From JALORV01 sp044225415 (GTDB taxonomy: Bacteria; Pseudomonadota; Gammaproteobacteria; Burkholderiales; Burkholderiaceae_F): a stretch of DNA of 22,813 nt. The translations under genes were made by a program, and so were the position numbers. Position 1 is the first letter of the stretch; each line of letters opens with the position of its first letter. This document shows positions 1-7,001 of the stretch, one piece after another. The DNA is taken from assembly GCA_044225415.1 (NCBI GenBank), contig JBGAIO010000037.1, positions 1 to 22,813 of the forward strand, given 5' to 3'. The notes under the pieces were generated by a model. The model ran no database searches, was not told the DNA's origin, and saw nothing but the letters and a program-made list of their open reading frames with translations.

Positions 1-924
1 GCCCGCCCGGCGCGCTTCCAGCAATCCGCGCAGCAGCGCGAGCGCCGTGACGAACGAATTGCCGGCGCGCTTCTCGTCGGAAAAGCGTGTTGCCCACAGG
101 CGCGGCAGCGTCGCGGCGATCGCCGCGCCGAACAGCACCACGTACCAGGACAGGTACATCCACAGCAGGAACAGCGGCAGCGCGGCGAACGCACCGTAGA
201 TCGAGCGGATCGAACCGCGCGCGATGAAATAGGCGAACGCGGACTTCAGCACTTCCGCCAGGATCGACGCGACGAAGCCGCCGATCAGCGCATCGCGCCA
301 GCGCACGGTGCGGTTGGGCACGAACACGTACAGGGCCGCGTACGCGAGGCCGCTCAGCACCACCGGCGCATAGTCGATCAGGCCGTGCAGTCCGGTCGGC
401 ATTGCGCGGATCGCCTCCTCGGAGCGCGACCACAGGAACGAACTCGCGGTCAGGCTCGCTCCGATCACCAGGGGCCCGAGCGTCAGCAGCGCCCAGTAGA
501 TCAGCATGCGCTGGCCGAACGGGCGACGGTCGCGCACTTCCCAGATGTCGTTCATCACGCGATCGACCGTCATGATCATCACCAGCGCGGCCAGCGCGAG
601 GAAGATCACGCCGGCCGCGGTCAGGCGCGCGGCCGACACTGCGAACTCGTTGATGTACCTGAGCACCGTCGTGGAGATCAGCGGCGGCAGCGATTTGAAG
701 ACGAAGTCGTTCAGCGCGCCGCGGAATTCCGAGAACAGCGGAAACGCGGTGAACAGCGACAGCGCCACCGCGAACAGCGGCACGATCGACAGCACGGTCG
801 TGAACGTCAGGCTGCCCGCAACCTGCTGCAGCCGCACCGCGCGGCCGCGGCGGTACGCGAACAGCGCCACCTCGCGCGCTGTCGAGATCCACGGGATGCG
901 GTGGAAGAGCCTGGAGAGCGGCAC
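1..924 (-). CDS. yihY: YihY/UPF0761 family inner-membrane protein, partial (C-terminus beyond window)
   Basis: The frame is open from a GTG at 924 to the left edge, giving 308 residues with no stop, so the C-terminus lies outside. The protein aligns from memory with E. coli YihY: an early segment with GSLTFTTVLSIVPL and FTAFPLFSEF, then MTVDRVMNDIWEVR, a YWALLTLGPLVIGASL helix, VPNRTVRWRDALIGG, and SIYGAFAALPLFLLWMYLSW. About six hydrophobic helices are visible. The family was once called ribonuclease BN, but that activity belongs to another enzyme; its real role is not established. The GTG start is chosen because an in-frame TGA lies about 76 bases upstream and there is no ATG between. It has no Shine-Dalgarno; instead the leader carries a copy of the 16S tail. 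It is divergent from wrbA. Confidence 0.9.
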   Translation of the reverse strand, partial: MPLSRLFHRIPWISTAREVALFAYRRGRAVRLQQVAGSLTFTTVLSIVPLFAVALSLFTAFPLFSEFRGALNDFVFKSLPPLISTTVLRYINEFAVSAARLTAAGVIFLALAALVMIMTVDRVMNDIWEVRDRRPFGQRMLIYWALLTLGPLVIGASLTASSFLWSRSEEAIRAMPTGLHGLIDYAPVVLSGLAYAALYVFVPNRTVRWRDALIGGFVASILAEVLKSAFAYFIARGSIRSIYGAFAALPLFLLWMYLSWYVVLFGAAIAATLPRLWATRFSDEKRAGNSFVTALALLRGLLEARRAG

Positions 925-938
925 TGCGGAACAGCCGG

Positions 939-949
939 TAAGGAGGTGA
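939..949 (+). other. Perfect extended Shine-Dalgarno sequence; reads as the 16S 3'-tail sequence in the yihY leader
   Basis: The plus strand reads TAAGGAGGTGA, the full complement of the 3' end of bacterial 16S rRNA. On the minus strand, 15 bases before the GTG of yihY, it reads TCACCTCCTTA, identical to the 16S tail itself. On the plus strand a GTG follows at 957, but the 111-codon frame it opens overlaps wrbA in another frame and looks like a shadow. Function unknown; see findings. Confidence 0.6.
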
Positions 950-974
950 CTGCAAAGTGAGCGACGGCGGTTTC

Positions 975-980
975 TATAAT
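975..980 (+). promoter_or_regulatory. Predicted -10 box for the wrbA operon
   Basis: A perfect TATAAT lies 53 bases before the wrbA start, predicting transcription from about 987 and a leader near 47 bases. The -35 region is poor (a CTGCAA-like hexamer near 951, with a longer than ideal spacer). On the opposite strand the same AT-rich patch reads TATTAT and could serve as the -10 of yihY, so the region may be a compact divergent promoter. Inferred from sequence only. Confidence 0.5.
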
Positions 981-1033
981 AGCGATGGGCGCCCGTTCAC
1001 GGCAGCTCGCTCACGGCTTCTCAACCGCTCCCC

Positions 1034-1624
1034 ATGGACATCCTGGTTCTGTACTACTCGCGCTACGGCGCCACTCGGCTGCTCGCCGAAGCGATCGCGG
1101 CCGGCGTCGACGGCGTCGCGGGCGCGCACGCCCGCCTGCGCACCGTGCCGCCGGTGGCGCCGGTCACGGAAGCCGCGGCCCCGCCCGTGCCGCCGCACGG
1201 CGCGCCCTACGTCGAGATCGACGACCTCGCCGAATGCGGCGGACTCGCGCTGGGCTCGCCGACGCGCTTCGGCAACATGGCCGCGCCGCTGAAGCACTTC
1301 CTCGATTCCACCGGCGGCGCCTGGATGGCCGGCGCGCTGAAGGACAAGCCGGCCGCGCTCTTCTGCTCGACCAGCACGCTGCACGGCGGACAGGAATCGA
1401 CGCTGCTGTCGATGATGCTGCCGCTGCTGCACCATGGCATGCTGATCCTCGGCATCCCGTACACGGAGCAGGAACTGACGACGACGCGCAGCGGCGGCAC
1501 GCCGTACGGCGCCAGTCACTTCGCACCGCACGGCGAGGCCGTGGCGCTGACCGACGACGAGCGCCGCCTCGCCATGTCGCTCGGCGCGCGTCTTGCGCGC
1601 ACGGCGCTGCGCCTGTCCGCATGA
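1034..1624 (+). CDS. wrbA: NAD(P)H:quinone oxidoreductase, WrbA flavodoxin family
   Basis: 196 residues, the usual WrbA length (about 200). It is expected to bind FMN and reduce quinones by two electrons in the cytoplasm, limiting semiquinone and oxygen-radical formation. Visible motifs are the N-terminal phosphate-binding strand and loop LVLYYSRYGATRLLA (residues 4-18), the flavin loop GSPTRFGNM (74-82), then STSTLHGGQESTLL, LLHHGMLILGIPYT and GGTPYGASH, all typical of the family. The glycine- and serine-rich flavin loops are intact. No clear Shine-Dalgarno precedes the ATG at 1034. The stop overlaps the next start as ATGA, so translation with the DUF2069 gene is probably coupled. Assignment to the WrbA family is firm; the physiological substrate is not shown. 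Confidence 0.95.
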   Translation: MDILVLYYSRYGATRLLAEAIAAGVDGVAGAHARLRTVPPVAPVTEAAAPPVPPHGAPYVEIDDLAECGGLALGSPTRFGNMAAPLKHFLDSTGGAWMAGALKDKPAALFCSTSTLHGGQESTLLSMMLPLLHHGMLILGIPYTEQELTTTRSGGTPYGASHFAPHGEAVALTDDERRLAMSLGARLARTALRLSA

Positions 1625-2043
1625 GAACGTCGGTCGCACATTCGCTGGGGCCGTTGCCGGACACCTCGGAGCGCCAGCGCTCCGCGTGGCGCTGGGCCAT
1701 CGCAAGCTGGCTGGCGCTGGGGGTGCTCGCTCTGCTGTGGGAACTCGCGCTCGCGCCGCTGCGTCCGGGCGGCTCGTGGCTCGCGCTGAAGGTGCTGCCG
1801 CTGCTGCTGCCCCTGCCCGCGATGCTGCGCGGCTCCGCCTACGCGATGCAGTGCGCGCTGTTCATCGTGCTGATCTACCTGTTCGAAGGTGCGGCGCGGG
1901 TATTCGAGACGGGACCGGCGGCCACGCTGGCACTGATCGAACTCATGCTGGCGGGCACGTTCTTCGTCGCCGCGATCATCTACCTGCGGCCGATGAAGAT
2001 CGCTGCGAAGGCGCGGCGTGCAGCGGCGGAGCGCGCACCATGA
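1621..2043 (+). CDS. DUF2069 family small membrane protein
   Basis: 140 residues, very hydrophobic, with about four predicted helices: WAIASWLALGVLALLWELAL (near 25-45), WLALKVLPLLLPLPAML, YAMQCALFIVLIYLFEGAARVF, and ATLALIELMLAGTFFVAAIIYLRP, followed by a basic tail. This helix pattern, with LPLLLPLPAMLRG and YLFEGAARVFE, fits the DUF2069 family, whose function is unknown. It starts at the ATG overlapping the wrbA stop (ATGA) and its own TGA overlaps the next ATG in the same way. Such linkage to wrbA is common in betaproteobacteria and suggests a role beside the quinone reductase, but this is inference. Confidence 0.85.
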   Translation: MRTSVAHSLGPLPDTSERQRSAWRWAIASWLALGVLALLWELALAPLRPGGSWLALKVLPLLLPLPAMLRGSAYAMQCALFIVLIYLFEGAARVFETGPAATLALIELMLAGTFFVAAIIYLRPMKIAAKARRAAAERAP

Positions 2044-3491
2044 ATACCGTTGACCGCGACACTGCCCTCGCCGCGCTGCGCGCCATCGTCGGCGACGCGC
2101 ATGTACTGACCCGCGACGAAGACACCGATCCCTATCTGATCGACTGGCGCCGCCGTTACGTCGGCAAGGCACTGGCCGTGGTGCAGCCGGGCAGCACTCA
2201 GGAAGTCGCCGCGCTCATGGCGTGGTGCGCGCGCACTCGCACGCCCGTCGTGCCGCAGGGCGGCAACACCGGACTGGTGGGCGGCGGCACGCCCGACGGA
2301 TCCGGCCACGCACTGCTGCTGTCGCTGAAGCGACTGCGGCAGGTGCGCAGCATCGACGCCGCCAACGGCACGCTGATCGCGGAGGCCGGTTGCGTGCTGC
2401 GCGACGTGCAGGAGGCGGCACGCGCCGCCGGCCGTCTGTTCCCGCTGTCGCTGGCCGCCGAAGGCAGCGCCACGCTCGGCGGCAATCTGTCCAGCAACGC
2501 CGGCGGCGTGCAGGTCCTGCGCTACGGCAATGCAAGAGAACTGACGCTGGGGCTGGAAGTGGTGCTGCCGTCGGGCGACATCTGGAACGGACTGCGCGGA
2601 CTGCGCAAGGACAACACCGGCTACGATCTGCGCGATCTTTACATCGGTGCAGAAGGCACGCTCGGCGTCATCACGGCCGCCTGCATGAAGACCTTTCCGT
2701 TGCCGCGCGCCCAGGCGACGGCCGTCGTCGCGGCGCCGTCCTTCGACGCGGCGCTGCAGCTGCTGGCGATGGCGCAGACAAGCTGCGGCCCGACCCTGAC
2801 CGCCTTCGAGTGCTTCAACGCGCTGTGCCTGTCGCTGGTCGAGAAGCACTACGCGGCGCGCTCGCCGTTCGTCGAAAGGCATCCGGCGTACGTGCTGATC
2901 GAGATCAGCGATCACGAGGACCAGGCGCACGCCGACGAACTGCTCGAGCAGCTCGCGACCGAGGCCATCGAGCAGGGCATCGCACTCGACGCGGCGATCG
3001 CGCAGTCGGTGGCCGATGCGCGCGCCTTCTGGGCATTGCGCGAGCTCATCTCGGAAGCACAGGCGCTGGAAGGCCGCAACATCAAGCACGACATCTCGGT
3101 ACCGATCTCGTCGATCGCGCGCTTCGTGTCCTCCACCGATGCGCTGCTGCAGCAGCGTTTCGCGGGCGTGCGCATGGTGAACTTCGGGCACCTGGGCGAC
3201 GGCAACCTGCACTACAACGTCAGTCCGCCGGTGGGCGGCAACGAGTCCGAATTCCTCGCCCTGCAACCGGCGATCAACGCCGTCGTGCATGACGCGGTGC
3301 ATGCGGTCGCAGGTTCCATCTCGGCCGAGCACGGCATCGGCCAGCTCAAGCGCGCGGCACTGCCGCGCTACAAATCGACGGTGGAACTCGAACTGATGCG
3401 CTCGCTCAAACGTGCGCTCGATCCGCTGGGCATCATGAACCCCGGCAAGCTGCTGCCACCGGAAGCGGGACACGGGCCGGAGGAGGCTTGA
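2040..3491 (+). CDS. FAD-binding oxidase, GlcD / D-2-hydroxyacid dehydrogenase type
   Basis: 483 residues from the ATG at 2040, which overlaps the upstream stop. The protein has the p-cresol methylhydroxylase-type FAD fold: the pyrophosphate-binding loop PQGGNTGLVGGGTPDGSG (from residue 72), LSLAAEGSATLGGNLSSNAGG, and AEGTLGVIT; then the C-terminal FAD-oxidase domain with the metal/substrate motif GHLGDGNLHYNV (from about 383), EHGIGQLKR (430-438), and the closing signature LDPLGIMNPGKLLP. The family oxidises D-lactate, glycolate or D-2-hydroxyglutarate and passes electrons to quinone or a flavoprotein. The sequence does not decide which; the single-chain form without an iron-sulphur partner, and the DWRRRYVGKALAVVQP stretch, resemble D-2-hydroxyglutarate/D-lactate dehydrogenases. 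Sharing an operon with a quinone reductase fits a redox role. Confidence 0.92.
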   Translation: MNTVDRDTALAALRAIVGDAHVLTRDEDTDPYLIDWRRRYVGKALAVVQPGSTQEVAALMAWCARTRTPVVPQGGNTGLVGGGTPDGSGHALLLSLKRLRQVRSIDAANGTLIAEAGCVLRDVQEAARAAGRLFPLSLAAEGSATLGGNLSSNAGGVQVLRYGNARELTLGLEVVLPSGDIWNGLRGLRKDNTGYDLRDLYIGAEGTLGVITAACMKTFPLPRAQATAVVAAPSFDAALQLLAMAQTSCGPTLTAFECFNALCLSLVEKHYAARSPFVERHPAYVLIEISDHEDQAHADELLEQLATEAIEQGIALDAAIAQSVADARAFWALRELISEAQALEGRNIKHDISVPISSIARFVSSTDALLQQRFAGVRMVNFGHLGDGNLHYNVSPPVGGNESEFLALQPAINAVVHDAVHAVAGSISAEHGIGQLKRAALPRYKSTVELELMRSLKRALDPLGIMNPGKLLPPEAGHGPEEA

Positions 3492-3638
3492 GTCCCACTT
3501 TCCCGGTATCGCAATCCCACCCTATACCCGACGATCAGATCGCGGGGCAGCCGGTACCATTCGCCACCATCGTCACCCGCAGCGTGCGTGCTTCTGCCGG
3601 CCGCCGGGAGCGAATCGTCCAGAGCTGCGCCGAATACC

Positions 3639-3643
3639 GGAGG
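3639..3643 (+). promoter_or_regulatory. Ribosome binding site of the secreted protein gene at 3650
   Basis: GGAGG stands six bases before the ATG at 3650 and fixes that start. It is one of few strong Shine-Dalgarno sites in the window. Confidence 0.75.
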
Positions 3644-3649
3644 TAATCG

Positions 3650-4744
3650 ATGAACTATTCCGCCCGTCGCTGCGTGCTTGCGTTGTCGACGCTGTCCGCT
3701 GTTGTTGCACTGGGCGCGCCCATCGCGCAGGCCCAGCAGACTCCCGAGCCCGTCGTCTACGGCCCCGTGCCCAAGCCCGTCGTCGTACCGGGCGCCAAGA
3801 AGATCCCGCTGTCGTCGTTCGACGCGTTCCGCGGCGACGGCCTGTATCACATCCAGGGCACGCAGGTCATGAACATCCGCGCCGCCGCCGTGCCCGGCGA
3901 AGGCAACCGCTACGCGCTGACCGAGACCAGCAACGACGCTGCCCAGACGGCCATCGGCGGCCAGATCGACGTGGCGAACGCCGTGCTCAACGGCGAGCGC
4001 CGCGCGCTGGGTCGGCCGAACTACGCGATTCCCGCCAACGACGGTTCGGTCTACCTCATCTACGCCGGCCAGGCGCCGCTGAGAATGGCGGTGACGCTGC
4101 AGGCCTACGACGTGTCGGACATGCCGATCGCGCACTTCCTGCGCACGCCGGAGAACTATCCGCATCAGCAGGCCGCGCGCGTGGGCAACCGCACCTTTCC
4201 GGCGGGCTCGGTGGTCTACCTGACGACGGCGCGCTTCTTCGACGACGTGCTGATGCTGCCGCGCAAGGAATCGTTCACCGGTGCCGCCAACACGATGCAG
4301 TTCGTCGGGAACTTCTCCAAGCAGATCCCGTACTGCCTGTCGTATGAGGATCGCCAAGGCGCGAAGCCCTACGCCATGCTGTTCAAGCCCGTCGGTTCGG
4401 CCAGGAAGGGCGACGTCACGCTGTACGCGGCCAAGACCGGCACGCTGTTCTGCGACCGCGCAGCTGACCAGATCGTCGGCCAGGGCGAATGGGAAGAACG
4501 CACGGTCAGCGGCACCAAGGCGATCGTGCTGTCCTTCCCGGCGCAGGTGGATCCGCTGGACACCGGCGTGACCAACGTCGAGCGCGAATCGGCGCGCATC
4601 GCGTTCATCGAACCCACGAAGGGCATGCCCGGCGTGCGGCCCGGCAAGCTCTACCAGGCCGGTGCCAGCGTCTACGACTTCCAGTACCGTTTCAACAAGA
4701 TGGCAGCCGACGCGGTGGTTGCCGCGATGGGACTGTCCAAGTAA
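3650..4744 (+). CDS. Secreted protein of unknown function
   Basis: 364 residues. The first 28 form a clear signal peptide: basic start (SARR), hydrophobic core LALSTLSAVVALGAPIA, and a cleavage site after AQA, leaving QQTPEP at the mature N-terminus. A proline-rich linker (PEPVVYGPVPKPVVVPG) follows, then a globular part rich in beta-type sequence. Two cysteines, 229 (IPYCLSY) and 268 (TLFCDRA), are the only ones in the mature protein and could form a disulfide, which fits a periplasmic location. I recognise no domain. The start is supported by a strong Shine-Dalgarno. It stands alone, 158 bases after the oxidase gene, and is followed by a strong hairpin, so it is probably its own transcription unit. 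Confidence 0.8.
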   Translation: MNYSARRCVLALSTLSAVVALGAPIAQAQQTPEPVVYGPVPKPVVVPGAKKIPLSSFDAFRGDGLYHIQGTQVMNIRAAAVPGEGNRYALTETSNDAAQTAIGGQIDVANAVLNGERRALGRPNYAIPANDGSVYLIYAGQAPLRMAVTLQAYDVSDMPIAHFLRTPENYPHQQAARVGNRTFPAGSVVYLTTARFFDDVLMLPRKESFTGAANTMQFVGNFSKQIPYCLSYEDRQGAKPYAMLFKPVGSARKGDVTLYAAKTGTLFCDRAADQIVGQGEWEERTVSGTKAIVLSFPAQVDPLDTGVTNVERESARIAFIEPTKGMPGVRPGKLYQAGASVYDFQYRFNKMAADAVVAAMGLSK

Positions 4745-4758
4745 CCGTCAAGGCCCGC

Positions 4759-4786
4759 CGACGTGGCAACAGTCGTTGCCACGTCG
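4759..4786 (+). terminator. Perfect 12-bp hairpin after the secreted protein gene
   Basis: Stem arms at 4759-4770 and 4775-4786 (CGACGTGGCAAC pairing with GTTGCCACGTCG) enclose the four-base loop AGTC. It begins 14 bases after the stop of the upstream gene. No run of T follows, so it is not a classical intrinsic terminator; it may protect the 3' end or act with Rho. It also lies 34 bases before the start of the next gene. Confidence 0.5.
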
Positions 4787-4820
4787 CTGCATGCGTGTCG
4801 GCGTCGGCTATGCTGACATC

Positions 4821-5279
4821 ATGCGAATCGTCCGCTCGACAGGCTTCGGTGTTGCGCTGATCTCGGCGCAGATCGCCTGCTCTGCCAACGCGCAGCAGAT
4901 CCAGCGCTGCGAAGACACCGGCGGCCGCATTACCTATTCCAATGCGGCATGCCCTGAGGGCACCCACTCGTCCACCGAAGTGAAGTCCGCGCCGGCCCCT
5001 TCGCCGGAAGCACAGGCCGCAGCGCGCGACAAGGCCGCGCGCGATGCGCAGGCAGCGGCCGCGCTCGCCAAGCAGCGGCAATCGCAGCAGACCAGCGTCG
5101 CCCAGCAGCAGCAGAAGGAGATCGCCGCGAACTGCGCCTACATGCGCGGCGAGATCGATTCGCTGCGGCGGCTGCGCAACGTCGTCGTCAACCGGCCCTT
5201 CTATTCGCTGGACGACCTGCAGCAGATGGACGACCACGCGGCGCGCCTCGTCGCCGACTACCGTCGCGTATGCGGATGA
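4821..5279 (+). CDS. DUF4124 domain secreted protein
   Basis: 152 residues from the ATG at 4821. An in-frame ATG at 4791 is possible, but only 4821 gives a normal signal peptide (MRIVRSTGFGVALISAQIACSANA, cut before QQIQ). The mature protein opens with the DUF4124 motif QRCEDTGGRITYSNAACPEGT, in which Cys30 and Cys44 are spaced 14 apart. An alanine/glutamine/lysine-rich, probably helical stretch (residues 57-100) follows, then a C-terminal helical part with Cys105 and Cys151. DUF4124 proteins are periplasmic and of unknown function. The next gene encodes a paralogue with the same layout and overlaps this one by a few bases, so the two are co-translated. Confidence 0.85.
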   Translation: MRIVRSTGFGVALISAQIACSANAQQIQRCEDTGGRITYSNAACPEGTHSSTEVKSAPAPSPEAQAAARDKAARDAQAAAALAKQRQSQQTSVAQQQQKEIAANCAYMRGEIDSLRRLRNVVVNRPFYSLDDLQQMDDHAARLVADYRRVCG

Positions 5280-5764
5280 AGCGTCGCATCGCGGCCGCAT
5301 TGTTGCTGGCGCTGCCGGCAGCCGCATTCGCGCAGGGCGTGCAGCGCTGCGAGGCGCCCGACGGCAAGGTCACCTACTCCAACACGCGCTGCCCCGACGG
5401 CACGTCGGCCGTGCGCCAGGTCAACACGGCGCCACCCGTGGCGGTCGACGAGGCCAAGGCCGCGAAGGACCGAGCGCGCGACGACGCAGCCCGGGCGCGC
5501 GAACTCGACAAGGCGAAGCAGGACGAGGAAGCCAGGGAACGCAAGGCCGTCGAGCAGAAGCAGGCGGTCGATGCGAAGTCCGACGCCGCCGCGCGCGCGA
5601 AGGAGCGCGATCGCTGCGACAAGGCGCGCCGCGAACTGGCGAAGGCGCGCGACCTGCGTGCCGACCTGACCGCGAAGGGAGCAGCCAGCATCGGCGACAT
5701 GCAGAAGGCCGACCGGGAAGTGACGCGTCGCGAGGCGGCCGTGAAAGGCTGTCCGGCGAACTAG
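5276..5764 (+). CDS. DUF4124 domain secreted protein, paralogue of the preceding gene
   Basis: 162 residues from the ATG at 5276, whose ATGA overlap with the upstream stop favours it over the in-frame ATG at 5270. The signal peptide is MKRRIAAALLLALPAAAFA, cut before QGVQ. The DUF4124 core VQRCEAPDGKVTYSNTRCPDGT carries Cys25 and Cys39, again 14 apart; a long charged Lys/Arg/Asp/Ala stretch (about 56-113) looks like a coiled coil; Cys114 and Cys159 close the protein. The four-cysteine plan matches the upstream protein although the sequence is otherwise quite different. Its TAG stop overlaps the stop of the convergent dusA gene on a CTAG palindrome. Confidence 0.85.
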   Translation: MKRRIAAALLLALPAAAFAQGVQRCEAPDGKVTYSNTRCPDGTSAVRQVNTAPPVAVDEAKAAKDRARDDAARARELDKAKQDEEARERKAVEQKQAVDAKSDAAARAKERDRCDKARRELAKARDLRADLTAKGAASIGDMQKADREVTRREAAVKGCPAN

Positions 5765-6768
5765 CTGCCGGCCTCGGCGAACCGCGGCGCCACCTCGGCG
5801 AGCGCAGCGTCGAGCACGTCGGCCCCCGTGCGCCGCAGGCATTCGGCATCGCTCAGCAAGCGGCGCCACTGCTTCGCTCCGCGCTGACCCAGGTACAGGC
5901 CCAGCAGGTGGCGCACCACGTGGCGCGGTTCGGTGCCGGCGGCGGCCTCGCGGCGCAGATAGCGCGACATGCGCTCAACCACGTCTGACCGCGACGCCAC
6001 CGGGCCGACGCTGTCGAAGATCGTGGCGTCCACGTCAGCCAGCAGCCAGGGATCGTGATACGCGGCGCGCCCCAGCATCACGCCGTCGAGGCCGCTGCCG
6101 TGTTCGAGAACATCGGCCCGCGTGGTGAGCCCGCCATTCAGCACGAACTGCGCATCCGGGAAGTCGTGCTTCAACCGGTGCACGAACGCGTAGCGCAGCG
6201 GCGGGACTTCGCGGTTTTCGCGCGGCGACAGGCCCTTCAGCCAGGCGTTGCGCGCGTGAACGATGAACACATCGCAGCCGGCGGCCTGCAGCGCGCCGAC
6301 GAAGTCGCGCACGAACCCGTAGTCCTCCCCGCGGTCGATGCCGATGCGGTGCTTGACGGTCACCGGCACGCTGACCGCATCACGCATGGCCCTGATGCAG
6401 TCGGCCACCAGCGCCGGCTCTGCCATCAGGCACGCGCCGAAGGCGCCGCGTTGCACACGTTCCGACGGGCAGCCGCAGTTCAGGTTGATCTCGTCGTAGC
6501 CCCAGCGCTCGCCGAGCTTCGCGCAGCGTGCGAGATCGTCGGGCTCGCTGCCGCCGAGTTGCAACGCGACCGGTTGTTCCGCTGCATCGAAGCGCAGATG
6601 CCGTTCGACATCGCCGTGCAGCAGCGCGCCGGTGGTCACCATTTCGGTGTAGAGCCGCGCATGACGCGACAGCTGACGGTGGAAGTACCGGCAATGCCGG
6701 TCGGTCCAGTCCATCATCGGCGCGACGCAGAACCGCCAGTCGCGCGCTGTGATCGTGTCCGCGCTCAA
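5761..6768 (-). CDS. dusA: tRNA-dihydrouridine(20/20a) synthase DusA
   Basis: 335 residues with a TTG start at 6768, which overlaps the upstream TGA as TTGA; a GTG at 6783 is the alternative. The enzyme reduces uridine in the tRNA D-loop with FMN and NADPH. DusA signatures are clear: APMMDWTDRHCRYF (residues 16-29), YTEMVTTGALLHGD, LQLGGSEPDDLA, EINLNCGCPSERVQRGAFGACLM with catalytic Cys100, VKHRIGID, HARNAWLKGLSPRENREVPPL (diagnostic of DusA rather than DusB or DusC), NGGL and DGVMLGRAAYHDPW. Length is normal. It is the last gene of a three-gene minus-strand operon with two membrane proteins. Confidence 0.95.
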   Translation of the reverse strand: MSADTITARDWRFCVAPMMDWTDRHCRYFHRQLSRHARLYTEMVTTGALLHGDVERHLRFDAAEQPVALQLGGSEPDDLARCAKLGERWGYDEINLNCGCPSERVQRGAFGACLMAEPALVADCIRAMRDAVSVPVTVKHRIGIDRGEDYGFVRDFVGALQAAGCDVFIVHARNAWLKGLSPRENREVPPLRYAFVHRLKHDFPDAQFVLNGGLTTRADVLEHGSGLDGVMLGRAAYHDPWLLADVDATIFDSVGPVASRSDVVERMSRYLRREAAAGTEPRHVVRHLLGLYLGQRGAKQWRRLLSDAECLRRTGADVLDAALAEVAPRFAEAGS

Positions 6769-6986
6769 CGCTGTAACACCCACTGGATCACCGACTTCGC
6801 GACAAAGCCCAGGATGCCGAACGCCAGCACGAAGAACAGGATGAAGGTGCCGAAGCGGCCCGCCTTCGATTCGCGCGCCAGTTTCCAGATGATGACCAGC
6901 ATCAGGGCGATGAAGCCCCCGACACCCCACGTCATGCCCAGGTCGGTGATCTGCTCCTCGGTCAGGCCGAACAACGTGCCTTGCAT
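6765..6986 (-). CDS. Small membrane protein, DUF2788-like
   Basis: 73 residues with two hydrophobic helices: GVGGFIALMLVIIWKLA (about 21-37) and FGTFILFFVLAFGILGFVAKSVI (about 45-67), separated by the basic loop RESKAGR. The WKLARESKAGRFGTFILFF stretch resembles the DUF2788 family of proteobacterial proteins, by memory only. Function is unknown. The start ATG at 6986 is 15 bases after the DUF2189 gene stop, and the TGA overlaps the dusA start, so it is the middle gene of an operon. Confidence 0.75.
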   Translation of the reverse strand: MQGTLFGLTEEQITDLGMTWGVGGFIALMLVIIWKLARESKAGRFGTFILFFVLAFGILGFVAKSVIQWVLQR

Positions 6987-7001
6987 GCGTCGCGGTCCGG
7001 C

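Noticed and set aside
957..1292. Frame of 111 codons from a GTG behind a perfect ribosome site
   Set aside because: It lies almost wholly inside wrbA in another frame and its product is Arg/Pro/Ser-rich in the manner of GC-rich shadow frames; no homology recognised.
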